From Massospora cicadina (lineage: Eukaryota > Entomophthoromycota > Entomophthoromycetes > Entomophthorales > Entomophthoraceae): a DNA stretch of 64,000 bases. Shown piece by piece: positions 1 to 10,530 of the stretch. The DNA lies in NCBI GenBank assembly GCA_022478985.1, contig JAKSZP010008049.1, positions 62,001 to 126,000 of the forward strand, written 5' to 3'. Position numbers and translations under genes: made by a program. The notes beneath the pieces are model-generated. The model had not been told where the DNA came from. It saw nothing but the letters and a program-made list of their open reading frames with translations, and searched no databases. Within the stretch, counting starts at the first letter, position 1; every line of letters begins with the position of its first letter.

Positions 1-564
1 TTCTATTATTAGCCCAACTGAAACAGAAACTCAAGAAGCAAATTTGAATCGGCATTAAATGAATGATTAATATTAGGAGGCATGGATTTATTATTCTCAA
101 TGATTATAATGGGATTAGCTAATAACAGAGATTAATCTACCAAAGCATCAAAGTCCAATTTGGCAATAGACAAAAGAGGAGAATCAGCCGTGACTTATTG
201 GAGATAGTAGCCACTCCTGTTTCTTAAGGAATGGATACTGTTTTTGGTAATTTAGTGGAAATGACTACCCAAATCCGCTTGACTTGTAGCATGGCTCTGC
301 TGAGCCATAGATGATATTCCTTCTTGGCATGATTTATCACTTGGAAAAGGTAAGCATCTTAATCAGAAAGATTGTCCAGATAACGTTGGTAAAGGGAGTT
401 AAAAAAACTTAACATATGAGCTGTATATTCTGCTTAAGCCACTGGAAATGGTGGAATTTTTTTAACTAATGACATTACCCATCTTTGGTGTAGATTAAGC
501 TCTAATTTATATTAATGTGAGTACAATAAATTTCTAGCTTATAGATTAATCTTTTCAAAGATTG

Positions 565-644
565 TTAATTAAAGTCTATTAGATCGGTGTATCCCTCTTT
601 AGGTTAGGACCACCTAGAGCTAAAAAATTAATTAAAGTCTATTA
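565..644 (+). mobile_element. Mini-retroposon 1 with 17-bp target duplication
   Basis: A 46-bp core (582-627) lies between two perfect copies of the 17-mer TTAATTAAAGTCTATTA (565-581 and 628-644). The core ends in a run of A (622-627), so it reads as a polyadenylated piece of RNA reverse-transcribed into the plus strand. Its 3' half resembles the core of mini-retroposon 2 at 1410-1454: both contain GGTT(A/G)GGACCA(C/T)CTAG followed shortly by CTAAAA. Perfect long target duplications plus a 3' A-run are the signature of LINE-mediated target-primed insertion. The source RNA is unknown; a very short 5'-truncated SINE is the simplest reading. Confidence 0.7.
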
Positions 645-1392
645 TTCAGTGATGGTTGCTGACTAAAGAATTACTCACAATTTAACAAAGGACATAGTAC
701 CAATGGTTGGTCATGATTGAGGTTTTATAAAGGATCATCACTGACAATGTTAACAAGTAATTGGATGAGTTACTTGATAGCTAATATTTGGATTTCTATG
801 GTGAATCGTTCAGGCTGAAACTCTAAACAATTAGGGTCATTTTTTAAGCTACTGAAGCTTTTTAATACTTTTTCTGGCGGTAGTTAGTAGGTGTAACTAG
901 GCAACGCAACTATAAAATTGGTGTCTGGTTCCTGACACTAATAGATGAATGCTAACTTTAAAGGTTACTCTAGAGGGATTAACTAAGGCGATGGAGCCCA
1001 CTATGTCTAAAAGTCAATCCCAAGGGTTAAATTTTTGTAGAGGATAATCAATCCTCAATAAGCCAGCTGAAAAGTTGTGCACCTTTTACTTTATAAAAAT
1101 TCCTAGTTTTTTATTAAAAGGAAAATTATAACTTTGTTGTAATATTACTTATGTTTACTTATAAATTGAAGAGTTGGAGGGAATAAAATTCCTAGTTGGT
1201 TTCTCGAGTTGTAATAAGAGTAACCATAGTGGGGTTGAAGCCACTTATACAGACGACTCAAATTACTAGTTGTTGCCATACAACTAGTTTTCTCTCTACT
1301 TTTACAACCAGTCAAAATCTGTGGAGTAAAACTACCAATAAGCTTACAATATCCATACCAGTACGTGGTACATTTTAAAAATTTTACTGATT

Positions 1393-1471
1393 AAAAGTGC
1401 TACACTGGTACATTGATGAATCCCCCCTTGGGTTGGGACCATCTAGTACTAAAAAAAAGTGCTACACTGGT
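1393..1471 (+). mobile_element. Mini-retroposon 2 with 17-bp target duplication
   Basis: A 45-bp core (1410-1454) is flanked by two perfect copies of AAAAGTGCTACACTGGT (1393-1409 and 1455-1471). The right duplication starts with A, so the A-tail and the duplication merge into eight A. The core shares its 3' half with mini-retroposon 1 (GGTTGGGACCATCTAG, then TACTAAAA), while the two target sequences are unrelated. That argues for two independent insertions of one source RNA rather than a local duplication. Neither core holds an open frame, and no third copy was found in the window by eye. Confidence 0.7.
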
Positions 1472-1950
1472 TGCAGAATATTAAGTATCCCAACGGACAC
1501 TTGCCAGATGAGCACTACTGCTCCAAATTATATGATTTCGAGAAATCTACTGAGTGGGGACAAACACCTCAATGCTTACAGAATATCACGATTGCCAGTG
1601 TTTCACTTACAAGCACCAGAGAGTGTTCAGCCATATGAGCTAGTTGGTTACTAGAAGAAGTAAGGTAGGAAGAAACAGATGAAGTAAATACTAAACTGAG
1701 AAAATGTCCCAAAGACACCTGGCGTGTTGATGGATACCAGCAGAAGAAGGATCATAACAATTGTTACCCATAAATCAGACCAAATGAATGAATGGGTCTG
1801 GTGATGTAAACGCATTTGCACGTCGCCCATAGATAGTTTTATAAGATGTTGGCTTACTTGAAGAATCAGTTTTACTTGGAGTCCATGTCTGATAATGTTC
1901 ACCAAGCTTTAGAACTGTGTATACCCTTTACAAGTTTTTGTTCGCTGGAT

Positions 1951-2660
1951 CAATGCTTTGCGTTTACCACAACTACACCAAAAAATTTGTTAAGTAACAT
2001 GTCTATTGATATGGTGTAACCATTTCTGACTTCTTCCAGTGGATCAAAGTTCATACTTGTAGCTATTAACCACTCTACTAGGTGGGTTAAAGCCTCCACA
2101 GTCAAGACTTACACTACTAACTCAACCGCTAAATTCATCTACAAATAAGTTATAAGTATACATGGATGACTCTAAGACTTACTCTCAGATAATGAGTAGA
2201 ATTTCATATCAGATGTTGTGAGAAACTTAATGGACTTAGTTGGAGTGAAGCAACAATTCTCCGCTTCTTAAACACCATCTTCAAATAGTAGTGTCAAGCA
2301 TGTGAATGGAACCTTATGAGAGATAATGAAGAAGATGGCTCTCTACTATAAGTCAAAATGGGATCAGTTTCTGCCCTCCGCACTGTTGGCTTACAGGATT
2401 ACCCACCACCAAGTGATTAAAAGTCCCCTTTAAAGGCCCTGTATGGGCGTGGAGCAATTCCTAATCTACTAGCTCCAGTAATTACAGAAGACCAGAAGAA
2501 CCTGCGCCTGGAAGCTATCAGCAAGAGTTAGCGCTTGAACTTATAGAATACAATTGGTGGCCTTACCCAACATAGAGGCGACTACCCCAGAGCTAATGGG
2601 AGAGTCAGCAACGAACTAAGCTACCAGAGTGTAATTAAGAGTTAAAGAAATGTTCCATCA
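1951..2660 (+). pseudogene. Gy1 Ty3/gypsy integrase core, decayed
   Basis: The plus strand reads through the retroviral-type integrase core with several stops. The first catalytic Asp lies in MSIDMV (codon 2008-2010), followed by SKFILVAINHSTRWVKA. The second Asp is in SDNE (2188-2190). The third position reads VKHVNGTL, so the expected Glu is Lys (2296-2298). The spacing between the last two residues is 35, as in a D,D-35-E integrase. Downstream, WDQFLPSALLAYRITHH matches the conserved tract after the core. Premature stops interrupt the frame at several points. It belongs to a plus-strand element whose RT was not found. Confidence 0.85.
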
Positions 2661-3530
2661 TATATGGGGGAGGACAGCAGAGAAGCTGCAGGCCATCTAG
2701 ACTGGATCTGAAACTGTTTTGGAAAAGTGAGGTGCTGAATACTCAATCCAGGATGATTAAGATATCTTGGTAATTAGTAAAGTAATTACACAACACCTAA
2801 GGTCATTACATAGTATAATCTTGATTGGGCAAATGTCACAGATGAAGCCAAGAGAGAATCAATAATCATTCCTATACATTGTAATGGACGGAGTTCAAGA
2901 TCAACCAGCAAAGTGTGAACAACTTACCCACTGAGGATAAAATTGGATGACCCTCTTCAATATTCAGTTGACCAAGATATTTATCAATTGCTAAGGGTGC
3001 ATCATGCAAAAAACTTGATACTTAGTGCTCAAAGAAAAAACTCATATGAAGATGACAAAGTTATTAAAAATTGTTTTTTTGACCCCCTTTTATACCTTTG
3101 AGGGGTGAAATATCCTCAAATTGATATTGACGACGTGATGACCCAACCAAATTACCCTGATGGGAATGATCAAGCCTCTTGTCTAGATATACCAAAAATA
3201 TAAAAAAACCATTTTTGAGAGTTGATCAAAAACTGATTCATGGCACATCAAAGGCGCGCCATTGCACAGACATGAAGTTGAAAAGCATATTACTAAATTG
3301 GGTTAAATCTATAACCCAAGAAAAAGCTACAGCTCACAACCCAGAAGCGGGGATTAATGAATGGTTCCCTGAACATCCAAGTTTAGGGTTAATCACTGCG
3401 AGAATGAGCTTTCAGATACAATAATTACAACAAATGGACAAAGAAACTAAAGTGGAAATCAGGCGCCGTCTAACTAAGGATTTTTGAGAACACCCTAGAT
3501 TGTTGCCCCCAATCCCAATTTAATTTTAAA
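2661..3530 (+). pseudogene. Gy1 3' region with unrecognised short ORF
   Basis: This follows the Gy1 integrase on the same strand. The first 500 bases have frequent stops and no motif I can name. From 3179 to 3424 an 81-codon frame is open, and after one stop it continues in the same frame to about 3487 with charged, protein-like composition. It could be the C-terminal tail of the Gy1 polyprotein. No chromodomain or GPY/F motif is visible. I do not recognise it and cannot exclude chance. Confidence 0.3.
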
Positions 3531-3710
3531 TTTCATTTATTTTTATATCTTGAATGTTCACCAGTAGTATAAAATATATCACTTTTACTTTAATAAACCT
3601 TCTCCACAGAATCTCGGTTATTTTTTGGTTCACTTATATTTGTTTAAGTGATCTAATTTGACAGTAACCAGTTTGGTATTAGCAATCGAGCAGGTTACAG
3701 TAACCTGTCT
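3531..3710 (+). repeat. LTR-like edge with TATA, AATAAA and GGTTAC palindrome
   Basis: Plus-strand signals are stacked as in an LTR: a TATA-like stretch (GTATAAAATATATC, about 3570), AATAAA about 25 bp later, then TTTGACA ending at 3663. A tRNA-primer-like TTTGGTATTAGC follows about 8 bp downstream. A perfect palindrome CAGGTTAC-A-GTAACCTG covers 3691-3707. It could be an LTR of Gy1 or the 5' LTR of another plus-strand element whose body is lost. No partner LTR was found. Confidence 0.35.
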
Positions 3711-4100
3711 GAAATTTTTCTCTTTTTGATCAGGACACTCGTTTAAGTAGATACCTTGGAGCTGAGCTGCCAAGGGGGAGGTTGGATTTGATAAATTGTG
3801 ACATGAAGGCCAACATAAAGAAAACTCACAAAGAGTGTCACTAAGAGCTTCGCCATGGGCGCAAACAGTTTAAAAAAGATTGGTGCTACATTGGGAGCAT
3901 TTGTAGTTCAAATTGTTCAATTACAATAATTATGATCTCTCTGATGTTTGTCAGGTTCCTAGTCTGTGAAAAACTGATCCCTAAACAGCAAGTCGGCCTC
4001 ACAAGTTAAGCAAGCTGAGGTCAGTGAGTTGAAGTCCAATAAGGGCTAAATTCCTCATTTAAATGACCTTATGTCCTAAAAAAACCCCATTTCTGGTTGA
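3711..4100. other. No gene recognised
   Basis: No open frame or repeat similarity was noticed in this 390-bp gap between the LTR-like edge and the Gy2 pol remnant. It may be the far 3' portion of Gy2 (minus strand), which would hold its RNase H and integrase, but no motif supports that. Confidence 0.3.
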
Positions 4101-4139
4101 GAAACGAGCATTTGGCTGGTTTGAGCTTCAGCAAAGCCT

Positions 4140-4830
4140 CCTAGACTCAATCAAAAACTTGATGGAGGTACTCTAGGTGGCTGTTGAAAAATTTGGAAAA
4201 AATGGTAGTATTGTTCCAGTATAATATGACGCAAGACATCTCAATCTCAACTAAGAGCCCGTCTATAGCTCGTTGGAAGGTAGCAGGGGCGTTACATACC
4301 CCCTACGGCATGTGGGTTGGTTTAAACAGCCCTCTGTTTACAATAAGGGCACACTTGGCTTAATCCTCGGGAGCTAGCTTAATATGTCAGTACCTGCTGG
4401 CAAGATCCATTGCAGAGAAGAATTGTGTCCCATCTAGGAGATAAAGGGAGTCATCTATTTGAGGAATGGATAACTATCTTTCATGTCGCTTCATGAGCTT
4501 ATCATAATCCATGACATGATGGCTCCCATCCCTTTTTTATACAAGCAGAAGTGGAGATGCACAGGAAGTTTGTTAGAGTACCATCAACCTTTAGGTTAAC
4601 AGCTCTTTTGGTTTGATGGTAACTTGGGACCCTTCCGTTTTCTCTTCCAGTAGGGGCGTGAGCATATGGGTGAAGCATCACCCATTTCTACACTATGCAC
4701 AACCCCTATATTTTTGCCAAAGTCATATGTGGATGTGGAGAAAAGGTCAGAATATTCTTTTAAAAACTCATCAACCTAACTCTTGTTCTGAGGTGAAGTA
4801 TCACCCTTATGGAGGTGGTGACTAAAGCTA
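4140..4830 (-). pseudogene. Gy2 reverse transcriptase remnant
   Basis: The minus strand encodes RT palm-domain blocks broken by stops. MDLASRY is at about 4405, followed by ALIVNRGLFKPTHMP and GVCNAPATFQ at about 4265-4330. Upstream blocks include VDEFLKEYSDLFSTSTYDFG (about 4700-4780), the usual linker before the RT fingers. The active-site YxDD should lie near 4200 but is not legible. The MPQG.CNAPATFQ-type block groups Gy2 with Gy4, Gy6 and Gy7 rather than with the chromoviruses Gy5 and Gy8, which have MPFGLKNA-type blocks. Confidence 0.8.
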
Positions 4831-4839
4831 AAGTGGGAG

Positions 4840-5190
4840 GTTCTTTTTACCCAAAGTCATTGAGGCCCTTAACCTCACAGACACAGCAGTTATCCTCAAC
4901 TGACACTTGGCATAAATAGGCGATTGGAGTATTTGGGTCAATTATATGGTTAAAGTGTCAGGTTAGCTAGCAATATAGAGATAGAGCCAGTGTATTTGGG
5001 GTTGAGGATACCAGGGCAAGTTAAGACTTCTTTCAAAACTAAATTTTGATCCCACAGAATTCAAATGTTCCAAGGTGGTATTTTCACATAATTTTTAGTG
5101 TCTACTATAATATGTGACCCTGAGGGATTACCTTGAGCTCTGGAAAATATACAGGCATCCATTCATCACCATCCACTAATTAGTAATCTC
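4840..5190 (-). pseudogene. Gy2 dUTPase-like segment between PR and RT
   Basis: Read in shifting minus-strand frames, this shows the dUTPase core order: a P-x-G block leading to IVDTKNYVKIPP, then GILNPKYTGSISILLANLTL. The latter matches the family's motif 3 pattern (G-V-I-D-x-D-Y-x-G-x-I followed by a hydrophobic run and Asn). The catalytic Asp position of motif 3 is Asn here. After it, VEVKGLNDFG-type sequence resembles the same place in Gy4. The location between protease and RT is the same as in Gy3, Gy4, Gy6 and Gy7. An inactive or already decayed dUTPase fold is inferred. Confidence 0.55.
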
Positions 5191-5199
5191 ATATGCGAA

Positions 5200-5841
5200 C
5201 CTCAGACTTAGTAGTCACACCAAATATTCCAATTTTGGTCTTTAATAAGCAGGTCTGATCCTTTATGCGCTCTTTGCTGTCCTCAGCTGTTTTTAACACC
5301 AAGAGAATGCGGGTACTGAGCAAGGATATAAATACTTTCACATAATGAATGATGGTATTTTTAATCTCAGAGAACTTGGGTTCCCAGAATTAGCTCATAG
5401 CTGGGGTTATCCAGAGCTATAGCCGAGGCGTTAACAAAAAAGTCCCCAATAAGAAGTGGAGCATGAAATAGGCCCCTATGTATTGGGTGCATTGAGGTTT
5501 GGCAGTGCCATAGTTGATGTAGTGGGCCAGATTGGGCGCAATATTAATTTCTTTAATAGCTTAGATGAGAACACATTCACTCGACACCTGCTATCAATAA
5601 TGGAAAGTATAGAAATTTTATTAACCTTCCCTGAAACACGAGTAACCAGACTATCTAATTGGGGTGGTAGGGTGAGAAACTTTGGTGACTCGTCATAAAA
5701 ATATGCAGTATCAAGAAGCTTATTATCACAATTGTTAAACTCATGGTTCCATGGGTACTCTAATGGTGCCCTCCGTAGGGCTTTCAGGATTAAATAGAGG
5801 CATAACGGGGGAGTTTCAGCATGTAGAGCCACTGCCTTCAC
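5200..5841 (-). pseudogene. Gy2 aspartic protease remnant
   Basis: A 121-codon minus-strand frame (5476-5841) contains ILSIIDSRCRVNVFSSKLL at about 5550-5610. This is the retropepsin active-site loop with DSR where DSG/DTG is expected. Further downstream, after stops, LDNPSYELILGTQVL (about 5370-5415) matches the protease C-terminal ILG block. The catalytic Asp is present, but the third loop residue is Arg. The domain lies between gag and the dUTPase-like segment. Confidence 0.7.
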
Positions 5842-5894
5842 TCTGACCTTTCTTTTCCTGATAGTTTTCTTTATGCCTCTTCACTACAACAATT

Positions 5895-6645
5895 ATATTA
5901 AACCATTTTGGTGCTAGCGGCCTTTGCAATAAAAACAAGTGGCTACACCTTTCTTCTTGGCCTCCAGCGCATGCGCCTTTGGTCTAGGAAGGGCTCAAAC
6001 TGTGGAGGAGTACTTGTTCAAAGCGGTTTTCATGGATATTGTTTAGTGTCTTTAAATGTAGCAGATACTAGTAAAGGTTCACTTAAGTCTAATCATGTGA
6101 AGCTGGACATTGGGAAAGATTTGATCATGGAAAGAATGGTGGTAATAGCGTCATCTATAAAAGATCTAAATAGGAGTAACTAGCAGTTGTGCGCTAGCAT
6201 AAAAGTGACATGAAAAATCAAATGGGGTTTTTTTCTTGTTGAGAACAATCATGAAGGCATGTTTTTGACTCAAGAGGATCTGATAAGAGCTAAATTCTTG
6301 TATGAAAGAGGTCTTGACTTGGGACCAGGTCTGGCATTCATGAAGATGGGAGGTCATAATTTCAAGATCTTCCCCACACAGGCAGTAATGGATATGCTTG
6401 ACCCTTTGATAATCAGTGACCTCTTCCATATGCTTTTGAAAGTGCTTAAAATGATGCAATGCTTACTTGGCCTGAAACAAACGTTCTTTTAGAATAGGTT
6501 TAAAAGCTGATATGAATGGTGTTAAGAGGGAATGGATGCCAGCTTCAATAATCTTGCTAGGCTAAATAGAACTGAATCAGCATATGCGTGGAGCCTGCTC
6601 CATTTGCCTTTAAATCTTATCCATGTCGTCCTGCAATTTGTTCCT
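5895..6645 (-). pseudogene. Gy2 Gag capsid and zinc-knuckle remnant
   Basis: The minus-strand frame 6166-6459 reads ECQTWSQVKTSFIQEF and continues with LLSQKHAFM. It aligns with the Gy5 Gag (TCSTWSQVNEALIKEF, then LISQKQAFM), the retrotransposon Gag core. Further upstream FKPILKERLF aligns with FKPVFKDKYS of Gy5. Near 5911-5944 the minus strand reads CFYCKGR, stop, H, the first three ligands of a CCHC zinc knuckle; the final Cys is not visible. The frame is cut at 6645 by the LINE-a junction. Confidence 0.75.
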
Positions 6646-8540
6646 TGCAGCAAAGCATACAGGGATTTGTAGAAGCTTGGGGGAGAAGGGGATGGCGTGG
6701 GCTCCAAACCAGACTTTGGATAGGAGAATAGAGTTGGCAAGAACAACCCTGCCAGTGAGGGTAGTAGGGTGGGCTCTGAGAGAGGCGATTCTCTTCGTCA
6801 CGTTGTCCAGTATATGGCACTCCATTACTGCTGACGCGTATCCGTCTGCCTCCATCCACACGCTCCAGATGGCATACCGGTCCTATGGTAGACGTGGCAC
6901 AAAAGGGAGCACCAGTGAGCGGTGTGTGTTGAGTTAGTAAGGCGTGGATTTGGGCGAGCAGATGGGCCGATGGGAACTATCACTGGGGCCCAGCAGTTCT
7001 GAAAGTGACCAAGGAGATGATTTCGGTTTTGGAGGCGTTCAGTGCCGCGTTGCTTACCCAGGAATATTCCTGGATGAGGGCTTCAAGCGCGCACAGTATC
7101 TTTAGAGAAGACCACACCCCCCACACACACACACATACACCACGCAATCATCTGTACCACTGCTGACTGGGTTTGCCTGGCACATGGACCCCAGTGAGGT
7201 GGGCGTTCACATTTCGCAGTAGTGGGTCAGGCTGAAGTTTGCAGAGTGGGCTGAGAAGTCCTTCGCAAGCCCTGAGGGCGGACTACTTCCATTAGGGAAG
7301 CCTGGCCACACTGCCATTGTTGCAGATTCCGTGAGCAGCATCACCCAGTTGATGAAGTGGGGGCAGGAATTGATGGAGGCAGGCCCTTAGGTATTCCCAG
7401 TTTACTCTATCATAGCCTGTTGGTCCAAGAATAAAGGTGCCCCAGAGGCTGTGGATTGACACATTAGCCACGGAGTGCATGTTATCCCAAATTGACCTTC
7501 TGGGATGAAACCAAATTGTTCTGGAGAGATGGTGGCAGATGCTACAGTCCTTAAACGGTTAGCCATGATTTTTGTTAAAATTTTGGTGTCTGTGTTTGTT
7601 AGAGAAATGGGGCGCCAGCTGGCTAAGTCTAGCCTATCCCCTTCTTGAAGAGTGTGACAGTAAAGGCCTCATGTCCTCCTGGTAGGAGGCGTTTCCAACA
7701 GGCTTTGGTCAAGTGAGGCTAGCAGCAATGGGGATATATTTGAAATACTTTTTGTAGAACTCATATGGAATGCCATCTGGGCCTGGGCAGATTCAGTTTG
7801 CTAAATTCACGAATGGCTGTCCATAATTTTGTTCAGAGTAATTAAATTCATTATTTCTGGGTATCAGAAAATGGTGCAGATATGATCTCAGTTGAGAAAT
7901 TCCGTCATTTCAGCTGGCTGAATTGGTTCAGCTTGGTATAACTTGGAGTAATATCTTTGCATTTTGATTGCCACTTCAGCCTGTGTGTCCAAAATGGAAT
8001 TATCCGATCTTCGCACCTGTATGCAGGCCACGCTCTGGCATGGTGCAAAAATTTTTTAAAGAAGTATGCGGTGCACTTGTCGCCTTTAGTGATGTGTGGC
8101 CCTGTATTGGACACAAACCCAATGTTTATGTTGCCTTTTGAGTGCATTGAGGTGGGCGGCTGCCTCCGCCCACTTCCAGCCCCATGCAGGGCTGTATCCT
8201 GTGGCTGGAATGTTGGACTCCAAGTGGGCCAATTCCACCAGAGCGCGTGAGATAACCACCAATGTGGCTCGTGAGCATCTGGAGAGAGATGGCGATAGTG
8301 GCGGATGGTGTCTTCTTTGTAAGTTGCCCATGTGGAAATGGGGTCTGCAAAAACGGTGCAACAAATGATTTCGCCAAGTTGCCCCTTCCACCCACATGGA
8401 AAATCCTGGCGACGTGAGCTCGGGGGGGGGGTGGATTTGCACCAATGTGGGGCCTTTGCAACTGTGATGGGTAAGTACAGGAAGACCAGCTGGTAGACAG
8501 AGAATTCCATTTTCATTGTTATTTCATGGAGATTTCAGTT
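6646..8540 (-). pseudogene. LINE-a reverse transcriptase, decayed
   Basis: The minus strand carries the LINE RT in broken frames. The block YDRVNWEYLRACLHQF is at about 7370-7420 and upstream fingers sequence at 7480-7700. The FADD active-site region is near 7145-7160, where the two Asp codons survive but the preceding residues are changed. VMECHILDNVTKRIASLRAH is at about 6770-6830, and the thumb tract ends at 6646 in LYALLQ. Many single-base indels relative to LINE-b show this copy is non-functional. An interrupted (CA)n run sits just beside the active-site codons. Confidence 0.85.
7108..7143. repeat. (CA)n-rich expansion inside LINE-a RT
   Basis: LINE-b has a short C/CA-rich spot (GACACCCCCACCACG) here; LINE-a has a longer C6 plus interrupted (CA)n tract. 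It is a local slippage expansion after insertion and shifts the RT frame next to the catalytic Asp codons. Confidence 0.7.
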
Positions 8541-9200
8541 TGAATGTCAGCATTAGAATAAGGTCAATGCGGTCATGGACTTAATTATTGTTGGGGACGG
8601 GGACACGCTGCTTCTTGAGCAGTGGGGCATGCTGCGGCAGTGCATCCATTAACCTGGCAGAAGCCAGGAATGAGTAGTTCTATGTGACCCTGTGGGGCAG
8701 TAGCAGGGCAAGTCACCAGTCCGTTGGGGAGGTTAGCCAACAGTTCATGTCACCAACTAGGAAAGAATTGGGGGTAGTGGGAGGATTTAATCACAATGTA
8801 GAAAATTCCTGATTTTGCAAACACTTGGGGCAAGATGATGATTAAAGCCAACGTCAGCCCATGGCAGGTGACAGTGAGCACTTGGCTATTTACAATGGAG
8901 GATGTGAATCAAAATTGTTTTTCTGAATTAGTACCCTCACAGTGCTTTGACCAAAGGATAGAGATGGTAGGAGCATTATTTCCAAGCTTCCTCAGAACCT
9001 CATGGACAGTGGGACTCCTGGATGGCCAGGATATCCACAGGTAAATTGTTTTGTAAAACTCAGTTTCCTAGCTCGGGATGGGGAGGCCATGAGTCTGGCA
9101 ATATTCAGCATCCCTAGAGTGAAGGTTTCTCTCCACTCATCCTTAGGTGTGTGGGCCTCTGGGCCTACCAGCCTCTTCCAGGTCCCCACGGGCTTTCACA
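8541..9200 (-). pseudogene. LINE-a APE-type endonuclease, decayed
   Basis: This is positionally equivalent to the LINE-b endonuclease (45400-46019), with recognisable but frameshifted blocks. FTLGMLNIARL is near 9110-9130 and the LAIQES-equivalent near 9000. The GDMNC-equivalent region is near 8740 and the SDH-equivalent tract near 8510-8540. The enzyme class nicks target DNA for target-primed reverse transcription. No frame longer than about 70 codons survives. Confidence 0.7.
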
Positions 9201-9259
9201 GCAGCAGTGCAGGTGTTAGCAGCAATTCTATCAGAGTTTTTGTTAATTTTGTGAAAGAG

Positions 9260-10530
9260 TCAAATGCTGTCAGTCACTTTTGTTTTCCCGACGTCGGATG
9301 AATTTTTTACGGTGTGGATAAGTTTGGTACACCATTGAGTGGGGCAAAAAAAATTTTTTTGGTTGGGATAGGTCCCAAGTCAGTTTCAACCGGAGCTTGG
9401 CACAGCAATTGGGTGAGATCACCCCCATTGGATCCTTGATTGAGTGGCCCAACTGCATGGGCCTCCAATCTGATTGGGTGATGGATTCCCAAGTTGCTTC
9501 CACCACGAAGGTTACCATGTCCTCCTGGCATTGTGAGTGTGGGATGGTGGTGGTGGCCTTGGCTACTTCCTTGGCTGTGGCCCTATGGGCCTGCTTGCCT
9601 TCTTCTGCTCCTGTGGGGAGATGGGCTTTATCAATAGGTAGCAGCTCAGGCCCCCATGGGAAAGCCTTGGTGCTTGCAGTTGGTTTGTAGTGTGCCTCTC
9701 CGCTGGGTCATGGCCACCGAGGGGTGCTCTTGGAATAGGATGTGCCTCCTTGATAGGCATATGTGCACCTTATAGCTGAATGCATCACAGGCAAATGGGG
9801 GGTGCGCTGTCCACTGACATCGGAATGGTGGGTGTATGCCTGCAATATCAATAAGCGTGGGAGTGCAGGATCTGGGTTAGGTCCTTCACGATCTCCCTCA
9901 GTTGGGGTCAGAACTGCATAGCTTTGCTGGCAGTGGCATCAGTGGCCAGCCATTGCATTCTGAAAGATTGGCCGTTGGCAGGTGAACATCTTCAGGTGTT
10001 GCTCCAAAATATCACATTTTACCGTAGTAGGAAAAAGTCAAACGTAGAAAATTTGGTTTGATTTTATCTATCTGGTGCATTTGGTTTTGATGACCCGTTG
10101 CCCTCCAGGGAGGTCGATCACTATGCATACTGCTGTAGCCTCATCTGCTGCTATTTTGCTTTTGAAACCTAGGTCCAGCCAACTGCAGTGACATGGAGTG
10201 AGGTGCAATCACACTGCAGTTAGGAAAATCTCAAAAAGGACTACAAAATTTTTCCTATAAAGGCCATTTTTGGATGTCCAGATACATAGACCCAAATTCA
10301 CCAACAAAAGGCCAAGGCATATTGATGTACTGGTTGCATTGTGCTTGCCATGCAAGTATCTCTGGGGAAATTGTGACCACCAGTTTTTTTTAGATTTTTT
10401 CTATTCCACCAGATTCTTCGGGGCGATTTAAATGTTAGAGGCTGCGGGCCTTCCGCCTGCTCCTCTTGCCTTGCTTGCCCAACTGCTCCCAGACATGGGC
10501 GCAGACTAATCTCCTCTATGAGATTATCAA
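9260..10530 (-). pseudogene. LINE-a ORF1 (Gag-like, CCHC), decayed
   Basis: This aligns with LINE-b ORF1 (46230-47250). The CCHC knuckle seen in LINE-b at 46659-46700 corresponds here to about 9740-9800. Several zinc ligands are replaced (the equivalent tract reads FACDAFSYKVHIC), so the knuckle is lost. The N-terminal part between 9960 and 10450 is legible only in pieces. ORF1 proteins of such LINEs bind the element RNA. Confidence 0.7.

Larger units (their letters stand above)
1..1950. other. AT-rich stretch without a recognisable gene
   Basis: Apart from the two mini-insertions listed separately, I see no coding signal here. Open frames are short (85 codons at most), overlap on both strands and match no family I recognise. 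The stretch lies upstream of the plus-strand Gy1 integrase and would be expected to hold its protease and RT, but I could not find an RT motif in it. It may be very old element sequence or plain intergenic DNA. Confidence 0.5.
4101..6645 (-). mobile_element. Gy2: Ty3/gypsy element with dUTPase-like segment, partial
   Basis: A minus-strand element reads gag (right) - protease - dUTPase-like segment - RT (left). RNase H, integrase and both LTRs were not found. On the right it stops at 6645/6646, where LINE-a begins, inside the gag N-terminal half. The gag part missing at 6646 does not reappear on the far side of LINE-a at 10571. So either the LINE junction was made by deletion, or Gy2 was truncated before the LINE sequence came to lie next to it. 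Frames carry many stops and shifts. Confidence 0.8.

Noticed and set aside
1410..1454. Mini-retroposon core as a 5S rRNA or tRNA end
   Set aside because: GGTTGGGACCA loosely recalls the 5S internal promoter and a CCA end, but the spacing does not fit either RNA and the match is too short.
8126..8516. Overlapping frames of 100-200 codons in LINE-a
   Set aside because: They are shifted readings of the same RT upstream region; the equivalent stretch in LINE-b gives the same set of overlapping frames.
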